Assembly (NCBI GenBank): GCA_949128025.1
Contig: CASBRD010000156.1
Coordinates: 1-40,017, forward strand
Reading direction: 5' to 3'
Length of the DNA stretch: 40,017 nucleotides
From: Oscillatoriales cyanobacterium PMM_0008
GTDB taxonomy: Bacteria > Cyanobacteriota > Cyanobacteriia > Cyanobacteriales > Aerosakkonemataceae
Positions 1 to 6,583 of the stretch are shown here, one piece after another. The position numbers were made by a program, and so were the translations under genes. Below the pieces are notes generated by a model. It did no database searches. It worked only from the letters and a program-made list of their open reading frames with translations, and was not told where the DNA came from. The stretch's first letter is position 1, and the number at the start of each line of letters is the position of its first letter.

Positions 1-12
1 CTCCCTTATTTA

Positions 13-116
13 TAGGGGCTAGGGGCTAGGGTCTAGGGGCTAGGGAAAATAGAGAAGTTATACTTAGTCCTGACTCTTGACAAATAACAACCAATAACTA
101 ACAAGTAACAGCTAAC
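13..116. repeat. Tandem heptamer repeats upstream of rplT
   Basis: Two degenerate 7-bp repeat tracts lie here: GGGGCTA-type units at about 13-45 and CTAACAA/ATAACAA-type units at about 82-116. Such short tandem repeats are typical of filamentous cyanobacterial intergenic DNA. They run up to the rplT start and leave little room for a promoter, so rplT is probably read through from a gene outside the window. Confidence 0.7.
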
Positions 117-117
117 C

Positions 118-471
118 ATGACAAGGGTAAAACGCGGTAACGTTGCTCGCAAACGCCGCAAGAAAATTCTCAAACTGGCGAAAGGATTTCGCGGTTCTCA
201 CTCGACGCTGTTTCGCACCGCCAATCAACAGGTGATGAAGGCGCTGCGGAATGCGTATCGCGATCGCAAAAAGCGGAAGCGCGACTTCCGCCGCCTCTGG
301 ATCGCACGCATTAACGCCGCCGCACACCTGCATGGCGTCAGCTACAGCCGATTGATGGGCAACATGAAAAAAGCCAACATCGAAATCAATCGCAAAATGC
401 TAGCCCAACTCGCGATTCTCGACCCGGACAGTTTCGGCAAAGTTGTCGAATTGGCAAACAACGCTAAATGA
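118..471 (+). CDS. rplT: 50S ribosomal protein L20
   Basis: This 117-residue basic protein is ribosomal protein L20, which binds 23S rRNA early in large-subunit assembly. The N-terminus ([19 protein letters not shown]), the following [17 protein letters not shown] stretch and the central [16 protein letters not shown] segment are the family signature. The length is normal for bacterial L20. In most bacteria rplT follows rpmI (L35); the window begins too close to show it. The stop codon overlaps the ATG of the next gene (ATGA at 468-471). That overlap could couple translation, although the two products are functionally unrelated. Confidence 0.97.
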   Translation: MTRVKRGNVARKRRKKILKLAKGFRGSHSTLFRTANQQVMKALRNAYRDRKKRKRDFRRLWIARINAAAHLHGVSYSRLMGNMKKANIEINRKMLAQLAILDPDSFGKVVELANNAK

Positions 472-1370
472 TGAAGGTAAAAGGTAAAAGGCAAAAGGCA
501 AAAGTCAAAAGGCAAAAAAAAGAATTGAATAATCTGCTCTTTGTTTTGCCTTTTTACTTTTTACTTTTTACTTTGCGAAGCGCTCTCTTTCTTTTACCTT
601 TTTACCTAGTTCCCTGGCTCTGCCTGGGAATGATTTTGCCTTATCCTAGTATTGCTGCCGAACTGAAGGAAATTCAGGAACGCGGCTACCTGATTGTTGC
701 AGTTAAGGATAATCTGCGTCCGCTGGGATTTCGGGATGGGACAGGCAATTTGCAAGGCTTAGAAATTGACTTGGCGCGACGCTTGGGGTCAGAATTGTTG
801 GGGCGTCCCGATGCAGTTAGATTGGAGGCGGTGGCAAATCGCGATCGCCTCAACGCTGTATTACAAGGAAAAGTCGATCTCGCCATTGCCAGGGTAACAG
901 CCACCGAATCCCGTAGCCGGTTAGTTAGCTTTAGCACACCGTATTATATGGATGGCATCGCTTTAGTAACGAAAGATGCTACTGTGCAAAGACTGAACGA
1001 TATTCAGCAAGGGAAAATTGCGGTGCTAAATGGCTCCAGTACCATTGCCAAAGTGCGATATCAGTTACCGACAGATCGGCTTGTCGGTGTGGCATCATAT
1101 CAAGAGGCCCGATCGCTCCTGGAATCCGGTGGTGCAGTTGCCTTTGCCGCCGATGTCAGCGTCCTCAGCGGCTGGGTGCAAGAATATCCCCAGTACCGGA
1201 TAGTGCCAACCCTGCTTTCAGCCGAACCCCTGTCTGTGGTTATGCCCAAGGGAGTGCAGTATGATGATTTACGGCGCAGGGTAAACGAGGCGATCGATCG
1301 TTGGAAAACCGACAGTTGGTTGCAGCAACGGGCTGTCTATTGGGGACTGCCTTGGGATAATTTAAAATAA
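468..1370 (+). CDS. Solute-binding protein, family 3 type (periplasmic)
   Basis: From about residue 65 on, the 300-residue product is a bacterial extracellular solute-binding protein of family 3 (amino-acid-type ABC binding protein). Evidence is the [17 protein letters not shown] start, the [10 protein letters not shown] segment, and [14 protein letters not shown] followed by VSFSTPYY. A hydrophobic stretch ending in SIAAE at about residues 60-65 serves as signal peptide or membrane anchor. No permease or ATPase gene is adjacent, so the substrate is unknown and it may be an orphan receptor. The first ~20 residues are encoded by an AAAAGGC-type heptamer repeat and are unusually basic; a TTG at 525 would remove most of that repeat-derived part. 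The start is therefore uncertain, the body is not. Confidence 0.8.
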   Translation: MMKVKGKRQKAKVKRQKKELNNLLFVLPFYFLLFTLRSALFLLPFYLVPWLCLGMILPYPSIAAELKEIQERGYLIVAVKDNLRPLGFRDGTGNLQGLEIDLARRLGSELLGRPDAVRLEAVANRDRLNAVLQGKVDLAIARVTATESRSRLVSFSTPYYMDGIALVTKDATVQRLNDIQQGKIAVLNGSSTIAKVRYQLPTDRLVGVASYQEARSLLESGGAVAFAADVSVLSGWVQEYPQYRIVPTLLSAEPLSVVMPKGVQYDDLRRRVNEAIDRWKTDSWLQQRAVYWGLPWDNLK

Positions 1371-1398
1371 TGTTGAAATTTGCCCCCTTTAAAAAGTT

Positions 1399-1929
1399 AT
1401 GCAAAGCTTACTTCCAGTTTTTTATCTCTCTATATTGCTGGCACTGCTATCTTTAGCCGCCGTCGCAATTTTTCGCCAGATCTTCAAAACTCGCAAAGTT
1501 GAAAATGCGCTTACGCGGTTGCAAAATAAGCTGAAAAACGAGAAAGGCACCGCTCAAGAGTATTACGAATTGGCCAGTATTTATCTCGATAAAAAGCTGT
1601 ACTCGCAGTCCATCCCCGTGTTCCAAAGAGCAGTTAAAGCAGCCGAAGAAGAAACCGAAGAAAAGATTGCCCTCATTTACAACGGATTGGGTTTTGCCTA
1701 CTTTGCTCAAGAACAGTACGACTTAGCAATTCGTAACTACAAAGAAGCTTTGAAGCGAGATCCAGGTTACGTCACAGCTATGAACAATCTCGGTCATGCC
1801 TATGAGAAAAAGAAGTTAACTTCTCAAGCATTGCAAACTTATGACGAAGCTTTGAAAATAGAACCAAACAACACTATTTCTAAGCGGCGTGCCGAATCCC
1901 TACGCCGCCGATTAGTGCCATCTAGTTAA
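1399..1929 (+). CDS. TPR protein resembling Ycf37
   Basis: The 176-residue protein has one N-terminal membrane helix (about residues 5-25) followed by a charged linker. Three tetratricopeptide-like units follow, at about 54-87, 92-125 and 126-159, with typical ...A..YY..G.....A...Y..AL...P spacing. Length, topology and TPR number match Ycf37, a thylakoid protein that helps photosystem I assembly or stability in cyanobacteria and some plastids. The assignment comes from architecture and general resemblance, so another membrane-anchored TPR protein remains possible. It begins 28 bases after the solute-binding gene on the same strand and could be cotranscribed with it. No unusual features are seen. 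Confidence 0.72.
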   Translation: MQSLLPVFYLSILLALLSLAAVAIFRQIFKTRKVENALTRLQNKLKNEKGTAQEYYELASIYLDKKLYSQSIPVFQRAVKAAEEETEEKIALIYNGLGFAYFAQEQYDLAIRNYKEALKRDPGYVTAMNNLGHAYEKKKLTSQALQTYDEALKIEPNNTISKRRAESLRRRLVPSS

Positions 1930-2043
1930 GGCGGTGGGGTGGGGCAAATGCCCCCCCTACAAACTAAGTGCAGCCTAACGCCGTCATGCGCGGCTACACG
2001 AACAAAGACCGCTGGCGCGGTCTAAAATACCAAAATTAATTTT

Positions 2044-2106
2044 AGTGCGATATGCCGAAAGCACGCTACGCGATCGCATTTTAGGAAAGATGGAAGTGCG
2101 ATCGCC
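2044..2106. repeat. HIP1-rich composite repeat, copy 1
   Basis: This segment reads GTGCGATATGCC, then a GCACGCTACGCGATCGCAT block, then AAGATGGAAGTGCGATCGC. The same building blocks recur in the next three gaps of the island (2801-2886, 3921-4012, 4621-4740). No coding potential is seen. Confidence 0.75.
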
Positions 2107-2136
2107 ACTGATTAAGGTTTTTAAGTTATGCTTAAG

Positions 2137-2170
2137 TTGATGCTATTATCAACATCAATTTAAACATCAA
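2137..2170 (+). promoter_or_regulatory. Putative operator/promoter of the RHH-MazF pair
   Basis: TTGATG at 2137-2142 faces CATCAA at 2153-2158, forming an inverted repeat, and a further CATCAA lies at 2165-2170. A TATTAT box (2144-2149) sits inside. Ribbon-helix-helix antitoxins usually autoregulate by binding such short repeats just upstream of their own gene, here ending 7 bases before the ATG. The binding role is inferred. Confidence 0.4.
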
Positions 2171-2177
2171 GATAGTT

Positions 2178-2453
2178 ATGCAAAATCAGACTGTCCGCAC
2201 AACAATAACTCTACCTGCGGAACTTTTAGCCGCGACTGACAGGATAGTCAGCCAAGGAAAAGCGAAGAGTCGCAATGAGTTTGTAGCGCAAGCACTTCTA
2301 CACGAGCTTGAAGCAATCAAACGAGCATCCATTGATGCTGAACTGATTGAAATGGCACAAGACCCGGATTATCAAGCTCAAGTGCTACAGATGGAGGCTG
2401 AGTTTGCGGTAGCGAGTTGGGAAGCCTTGCAGTTGGGAGAATCGTCAGTATGA
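2178..2453 (+). CDS. Ribbon-helix-helix antitoxin
   Basis: This is a 91-residue protein. Its N-terminus (TVRTTITLPAELLAATDRIV, then GKAKSRNEFVAQALLHEL) is a ribbon-helix-helix DNA-binding domain: a short beta strand, a helix, a turn around the GKAKSRNE segment, and a second helix. The acidic, helical C-terminal part would wrap around and neutralise the partner toxin. Its TGA overlaps the toxin ATG as ATGA (2450-2453), a classic toxin-antitoxin arrangement that couples translation. It probably binds the repeats just upstream and represses its own operon. The specific RHH subfamily cannot be named by eye. Confidence 0.85.
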   Translation: MQNQTVRTTITLPAELLAATDRIVSQGKAKSRNEFVAQALLHELEAIKRASIDAELIEMAQDPDYQAQVLQMEAEFAVASWEALQLGESSV

Positions 2454-2800
2454 AACGGGGAGAAGTCTACGATGCTCGGCTTGAACCTGTTGAGGGTTCT
2501 GAACAAGGGGGAACTCGTCCTGTCATCATCGTTAGTCGAGATGCAATCAATACATACAGCCCTGTAGTTTTGGCTATTCCCTGCACTACTTATCAAACTG
2601 GTAAACGAGTTTATCCCACTCAGGTATTAATTAAAGCCCCAGATGGTGGATTAACCAACGATTCTATCGCTATGGCAGATCAAGTAAGGGTATTATCTAA
2701 AACTCGCTTGTTGAGTTTACGAGGAATGCTTAGTAATGAAGCAATAATTTTGGTGAATCAAGCTTTGTTAATTGCGTTGGATTTGCCCGGTCAAGTTTAA
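2450..2800 (+). CDS. MazF/PemK-type endoribonuclease toxin
   Basis: The 116-residue product begins MKRGEVYDARLEPVEGSEQ and continues with GGTRPVIIVSRDAIN, both hallmarks of the MazF/PemK fold. The Arg of GGTRP and the following strand form the RNA-cleavage site in this family. MADQVRVLSKTRL is the conserved C-terminal segment that follows. The family cleaves mRNA at short sequence motifs when the antitoxin is depleted. I chose ATG 2450, which overlaps the antitoxin stop, over an upstream in-frame ATG at 2417 that would add residues not seen in the family. The protein is complete and of normal length. Confidence 0.9.
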   Translation: MKRGEVYDARLEPVEGSEQGGTRPVIIVSRDAINTYSPVVLAIPCTTYQTGKRVYPTQVLIKAPDGGLTNDSIAMADQVRVLSKTRLLSLRGMLSNEAIILVNQALLIALDLPGQV

Positions 2801-2886
2801 TCGCATTTGGGGTCAGATGGGGGTGCGAATGCCTACGGCAGGCTACGCGATTGCGTTTGGGGTCAGATGGAAGTGCGATCGCATTG
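2801..2886. repeat. HIP1-rich composite repeat, copy 2
   Basis: It contains GGGGTCAGATGGGGGTGCGA, then TGCCTACGGCAGGCTACGCG, then GGGGTCAGATGGAAGTGCG running into GATCGCAT. It lies directly after the MazF stop and before the next two-gene cassette. It shares both motifs with the copies at 3921-4012 and 4621-4740. Confidence 0.8.
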
Positions 2887-2975
2887 TTCTAAACACTGTA
2901 GCTGCCGACAGACAAGACACAAAAGAATAATTTATATGCTACTATAAAAATCAATAATATTTGTTTGTAAACCGA

Positions 2976-3449
2976 ATGAATACTATCACAATTGCCATTT
3001 CAGATGAGCGTCTGGTGAAGTTACAAAAAGTCGCCGCTGACCTGAACATATCGATAGAAGAGTTACTCTTAATCAGCCTGGAAAACTTACTTGCACAGCG
3101 AGAAGCTTCCACCCCAAATACCACCAAAAATGCCGAACTTGACCTTGAGATAGTAGATAAGTTTTATGCCCTTGCTAAGCAATGGGAAAATGAAGTTGCT
3201 GGAATGTCTTCAACTGCACAAATGTCTCAGCATCCTAATTATCAGGAAATTATTAGTATGGGAACCACAGTCGTGCCGCTGTTGCTATCAGAACTCAAAA
3301 AAAATCCCCTTTATTGGTTAGCAGCGTTGAGTGCAATTACAGGTGAAAATCCTATTAAGCCAGAACAAAGAGGAAGAGTCAAGCAGATGGCATCAGCTTG
3401 GATTGAGTGGGGTAGAAATCAAGGCTACGCGATCGAAGAGAATGTATAG
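2976..3449 (+). CDS. RHH-like small protein, putative partner of the next gene
   Basis: The 157-residue product is not assigned to a named family. Residues 1-40 (MNTITIAISDERLVKLQKVA followed by LNISIEELLLISLENLL) look like a ribbon-helix-helix domain, so DNA binding or antitoxin function is plausible. The C-terminal half (HPNYQEIISMGTTVVPLLLS, then LYWLAALSAITGENPI) is a separate helical domain that reads like a single HEAT-type unit. It ends in a WIEWGRNQGY segment. I use ATG 2976 rather than the in-frame TTG at 2961. It overlaps the next gene by 8 bases, suggesting a coupled two-gene unit. The function is unknown. Confidence 0.7.
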   Translation: MNTITIAISDERLVKLQKVAADLNISIEELLLISLENLLAQREASTPNTTKNAELDLEIVDKFYALAKQWENEVAGMSSTAQMSQHPNYQEIISMGTTVVPLLLSELKKNPLYWLAALSAITGENPIKPEQRGRVKQMASAWIEWGRNQGYAIEENV

Positions 3450-3909
3450 AAGACCTGAACTTGAAATTAAATGGCCGAATTTGTCTGGCACTGATTATCA
3501 AGTTACCAGTCCAAAGTCAGAGGAATATAACTGCTTTGCATGGGCTGTAGAGGAAGACGATCGCTGGTGGCAACCAATACCGGGAGAGCAATTTTATTGG
3601 CCTGATGGTGTTCCTCAAGAGGAGACTCTAGAAGCTTATATTCAAGCTTATCAAACGCTAGGATATGAATCAGCCGATCGTGACATATTAGAAACTGGAT
3701 ATCAGAAAATAGCTATATATGTTGACTATAGTGGTATTCCAACTCATGCAGCCAGACAATTACCTAATGGGAAGTGGACAAGTAAACTTGGCTGGTTGGA
3801 AGATATCGAACACGAACTTGATGGATTGACAGGAGATCGGTACGGAGTTGTAGGTCAAATTCTCAAACGTCCGATCGAGTTTAGTTCGGCTGATGCTATT
3901 AATGAGTAG
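3442..3909 (+). CDS. Uncharacterised protein with Cys/His peptidase-like motifs (DUF7689-like)
   Basis: The 155-residue product has three conserved-looking blocks: YNCFAWAVEEDDRWWQP (Cys31), THAARQLPNGKWTSKLG (His102) and LEDIEHELDGL (Asp121/His124). The order Cys-His-Asp/His, with a Cys at the start of a helix and a His in a strand, is that of papain-like or NlpC/P60-type cysteine hydrolases. I associate the pattern with an uncharacterised family (DUF7689 from memory, unverified). The start at ATG 3442 overlaps the upstream gene by 8 bases; the open frame extends upstream of this but inside that gene. The pair resembles a toxin-antitoxin or effector-immunity unit. Enzyme activity is inference only. 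Confidence 0.65.
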   Translation: MYRRPELEIKWPNLSGTDYQVTSPKSEEYNCFAWAVEEDDRWWQPIPGEQFYWPDGVPQEETLEAYIQAYQTLGYESADRDILETGYQKIAIYVDYSGIPTHAARQLPNGKWTSKLGWLEDIEHELDGLTGDRYGVVGQILKRPIEFSSADAINE

Positions 3910-3920
3910 TTGAGTTTTTA

Positions 3921-4012
3921 GGTGCGATCGCATTCTGGGAAAGATGGGGGTGCGATATGCCTACGGCAGGCGTAGCCAACGGTGGGTCAGATGGGGGTGC
4001 GGTGCGATCGCT
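3921..4012. repeat. HIP1-rich composite repeat, copy 3
   Basis: The segment holds GGTGCGATCGCATTCTGGGA, AAGATGGGGGTGCGATATGC, CTACGGCAGGCGTAGCC and GGGTCAGATGGGGGTGCG followed by GTGCGATCGC. These are the same motifs as at 2801-2886, in a similar order. It separates two two-gene cassettes. Confidence 0.8.
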
Positions 4013-4115
4013 TCTGCTGTTATGTTGCAGAAGCGGTAAACCAAGATGATGCCTTACACTTCATTAACGCACTTTACCTTATTTCCTGTAAAATTGTTAA
4101 AGTAAATTTATAGAG

Positions 4116-4310
4116 ATGTTAATGATAGAGCCTACAGAGGAACAGTACCTCATTATCAATGCTTTGGATACTCTTGACTTACTGGGGTCAAATTTTTATG
4201 ATGAAGATACGGGAGATTGGTATATTCAAACGCCTAGTCCTGTTTTACCTTACGCAATTATTTTACAAGATGGGTCTATAGTTCCGACTAATTGGAGGCA
4301 AACAGAATGA
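4116..4310 (+). CDS. Small hypothetical protein, 64 residues
   Basis: I do not recognise this acidic 64-residue product. It begins MLMIEPTEEQYLIINALDTL and ends PTNWRQTE; a second ATG at 4122 is an equally good start. There is no membrane segment. The TGA overlaps the ATG of the next gene as ATGA (4307-4310), so the two are probably translated together. Short stacked genes with this overlap, between toxin-antitoxin-like units, suggest another small two-component module. Nothing in the sequence proves a toxin or antitoxin role. Confidence 0.55.
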   Translation: MLMIEPTEEQYLIINALDTLDLLGSNFYDEDTGDWYIQTPSPVLPYAIILQDGSIVPTNWRQTE

Positions 4311-4594
4311 GAGAGCAAACTGAACAACAAAAGCAACAGTATCAGAGATATACAGAAATTTTTAATCTAGGCAAGCAGCGTTATATTAATGCTGTAGGTA
4401 ATGCCAAAGGTTATCATGCAGGGGTGAGGAGTCAGGATTATTTAACGGATGAGGAACGGTCAGAAGCTAAGGCATTATTGCGGCAAATGTTTGACACATC
4501 GGCTAAAGAAATGTACATCAAAAAATCTGGATTATTCCAGAACACAGCAGAGTCTTTAACCTCAGTTAAAGGCGAAATTAAACAGGAAGGATAA
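4307..4594 (+). CDS. Small hypothetical helical protein, 95 residues
   Basis: The product begins MREQTEQQKQQYQRYTEIFN and is rich in Gln, Glu, Lys and Arg, so it is probably mostly helical and soluble. The middle contains GNAKGYHAGVRSQDYLTDEE, the end TSVKGEIKQEG. I recognise no family. I chose ATG 4307, which overlaps the upstream stop, over a TTG at 4292. With the 64-residue gene it forms a tight cassette bounded on both sides by the HIP1-rich repeat. Its function is unknown. Confidence 0.5.
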   Translation: MREQTEQQKQQYQRYTEIFNLGKQRYINAVGNAKGYHAGVRSQDYLTDEERSEAKALLRQMFDTSAKEMYIKKSGLFQNTAESLTSVKGEIKQEG

Positions 4595-4620
4595 TCATTT
4601 GTTTCTAGCTGTTTAGTTAA

Positions 4621-4740
4621 GAGTGCGATATGCAGAAGGCACGTTACGCCAAGGCAGTTTGGGTCAGATGGGGGTGCGATCGCATTTTGTGAAAAGATAG
4701 AAGTGCGATCGCATTTTGGAGAAGATGAGAGTGCGATCGC
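4621..4740. repeat. HIP1-rich composite repeat, copy 4
   Basis: It contains GTGCGATATGCAGAAGGCAC, GTTACGCC, GGGTCAGATGGGGGTGCG and then two more units of AGATNGNAGTGCGATCGC. It is the longest copy. It ends the run of small two-gene cassettes, immediately before the convergent GTPase gene. Confidence 0.8.
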
Positions 4741-4809
4741 TAATCTCAAACACCGAATCAATTCATAATTTTGGTGGTTTTTGGCGATGAGAATCCCTTG
4801 ATTTTTTAA

Positions 4810-6021
4810 CTACCCTTCTCCCTGTAGAGTCCAGGGAATTTCGGCGAAAAAACTTCTCAGTACCTCCAGTTTTTTAATAATTTCCTCAATACGCTCTCTT
4901 GACTGAGTTTCAGGAGAAACGAGTTCGCGCCAATGCTCAAGATTTTCTTTCCAGGCAGCTTCTACTGCTTCAGCACCTTTATCAAAAGCTGTAGCTGTAT
5001 CTTGCCAATACTGTTTGTTTCCTCTTAGTAACTTTCCAGAAACATCTTGTTCTTCAAAGTATTTAACAATTTGTTTTGCTAAACGGCTTTGCCAAGCTTC
5101 CCCAAATAAGCCAAATATTAAGGAAGCGAGTCCAGCTGCTAAACCGATTCCTAGAACGATCAAGATATCTGCAATTTGAGTTGCGCTATTAGCTTTCTCA
5201 ACATCTTTTGAAATTTCATCATGTTGATCAGAATAACCTGGCAGATCGATCAGATTGCAAGCTTTTAGCAATGGCGAGTCTAGATAAACTATAGCCGTAT
5301 GCCCTCCGATCTCGGTTTTACTATTATCATATTTGTGTACGCCATATTTTTCGAGAATATCGAAGGAGCCAGAATACAAACGATGCTTTTCACAACGTTT
5401 CCGATCGTCTAATAGTTTTAAGTCAATTGTGTATTTAGGATCTTTATCTGTGGGTTTACAATGTTCATGTAGCCAAAAGTCCTCATTAATAATCCAAACA
5501 TCAGCATTAAACCAATGGGGACGATTTCCAAGATGACGAATAATAGTAATGAGTTTTGTGGCAGGCTGATAGCTTTCAGGTAAATTTTTACTGCCTAAAA
5601 TACTATTTGCTAAATGGGATTTTCCTGTGTCAAATCCTCCGGTTAGAACAACATTAGGTTTTTGGTAATAGTCCTGAATTTGTCTTTGGACATCATTAGG
5701 TAGAGGTGGCTTTGTGGGAAAATCAAATTCATCCAAAGGGGGAGTTTCATTGATATACTGATTAAGTAAATTCAGCCTTCGATAAAGTTCAGCATAAGGA
5801 AAACCAGGTTCAATTCCTTGGAGTGGAGGCGTTTCTTCTGACATCGCAGTTGCGAGATCAACCCCCAAGACTTGTAACCATTTTATTGCCAGCCCCATTG
5901 GAACTTTTGCCGGAAACTGCTCGCCATGCCTAACTTGATCCAGAGAAATTCTGAGCCGACTAGCAACTTCTTGTTGGCTCATGCCCTGTTGTTCGCGATA
6001 TCGTCGGAAATTAATATTCAT
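4810..6021 (-). CDS. HTH-fused dynamin-like GTPase, apparently internally shortened
   Basis: This is a 403-residue protein. Residues 1-55 form a Cro/C1-type helix-turn-helix (REQQGMSQQEVASRLRIS). A P-loop GTPase domain starts near 120: G1 is TGGFDTGKS (127-135), a candidate switch-I Thr lies in YQPATKL, and G3 is LIDLPGYSD (257-265). Dynamin-like GTPases remodel membranes, and some bacterial ones act in phage defence. The G4 specificity motif and the large helical stalk expected after G3 are missing. ADILIV runs directly into a hydrophobic GLAAGLASLIFGLFG segment and a ~90-residue helical tail. This reads like an in-frame deletion near 5150-5165, or a minimal variant. The 115-residue membrane-protein gene lies just upstream on the same strand. 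Confidence 0.7.
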   Translation of the reverse strand: MNINFRRYREQQGMSQQEVASRLRISLDQVRHGEQFPAKVPMGLAIKWLQVLGVDLATAMSEETPPLQGIEPGFPYAELYRRLNLLNQYINETPPLDEFDFPTKPPLPNDVQRQIQDYYQKPNVVLTGGFDTGKSHLANSILGSKNLPESYQPATKLITIIRHLGNRPHWFNADVWIINEDFWLHEHCKPTDKDPKYTIDLKLLDDRKRCEKHRLYSGSFDILEKYGVHKYDNSKTEIGGHTAIVYLDSPLLKACNLIDLPGYSDQHDEISKDVEKANSATQIADILIVLGIGLAAGLASLIFGLFGEAWQSRLAKQIVKYFEEQDVSGKLLRGNKQYWQDTATAFDKGAEAVEAAWKENLEHWRELVSPETQSRERIEEIIKKLEVLRSFFAEIPWTLQGEG

Positions 6022-6075
6022 AATATTCTCATTAAGGACATTTATCTATTCCAAAGCATCTGCAATTCGCCTAAG

Positions 6076-6423
6076 TTAAAGCGAACCTTGACAACCTATT
6101 TCATTTCTTATAACAAGTTTTAATTCGCGAGAGATTGGCAGATTTTTGATTTCATTACACAGCTTCTCTAAGGATTCACCGTTAGATCTTCGCTGCTGAT
6201 AAATGCCTATGAGCAATGCTTGTAATCCATATTTCGACAGCATATCGGTTGCTAATCCGACCATACCTAATAGGATAACACCACCAACCATGCCCCCCGG
6301 CCCTAACATTGCAAGTGCTGCTGTAATTGCAGCCGCTCCAGCTAAACCTGTTGATGCCATAGTAATGAGAAGTATGATAAAGGGCAATCCAATAGAAGCA
6401 CCTTTTCTGAAAAATTCATCCAT
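6076..6423 (-). CDS. Small membrane protein upstream of the GTPase
   Basis: The 115-residue product has two or three hydrophobic segments: about residues 10-30 (GLPFIILLITMASTGLAGAA), 33-60, glycine- and alanine-rich, and a weaker one near 65-75. A charged cytoplasmic tail follows (YQQRRSNGESLEKLCNEI). I do not recognise a named family. It lies 54 bases upstream of the HTH-GTPase gene, on the same strand, so an operon is likely and it may anchor or be regulated by the GTPase. The glycine-rich double helix also resembles small pore-forming proteins, but no lytic function can be read from sequence. Confidence 0.6.
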   Translation of the reverse strand: MDEFFRKGASIGLPFIILLITMASTGLAGAAAITAALAMLGPGGMVGGVILLGMVGLATDMLSKYGLQALLIGIYQQRRSNGESLEKLCNEIKNLPISRELKLVIRNEIGCQGSL

Positions 6424-6491
6424 GATTTTTGTTTCTCTAGCAGAGAGAACTCTTCAACAAACATGATGAGCGAAAATCTAAGGCTCTGTCA

Positions 6492-6539
6492 GTCGGAAAT
6501 GTCGGGAACTTTATGGGCCTAATTTGTCGGAAATGTCGG
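6492..6539. promoter_or_regulatory. Direct repeat in the divergent promoter region
   Basis: GTCGGAAATGTCGG occurs twice exactly, at 6492-6505 and 6526-6539, 34 bp apart. It sits in the 160-bp region between the divergent membrane/GTPase operon and the STAND NTPase gene. Each copy itself contains the half-site GTCGG twice. This is a good candidate operator for the HTH domain of either flanking protein; binding is inferred. Confidence 0.45.
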
Positions 6540-6583
6540 AAAGATCGGATACAATACGAGAAAGCGTAGCATCTCCTTGATTT

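Noticed and set aside
2801-4740. The repeated HIP1-rich gaps as a CRISPR array
   Set aside because: The repeats are irregular in length and order, are interrupted by genes, and no unique spacers of constant length exist; no cas gene is present.
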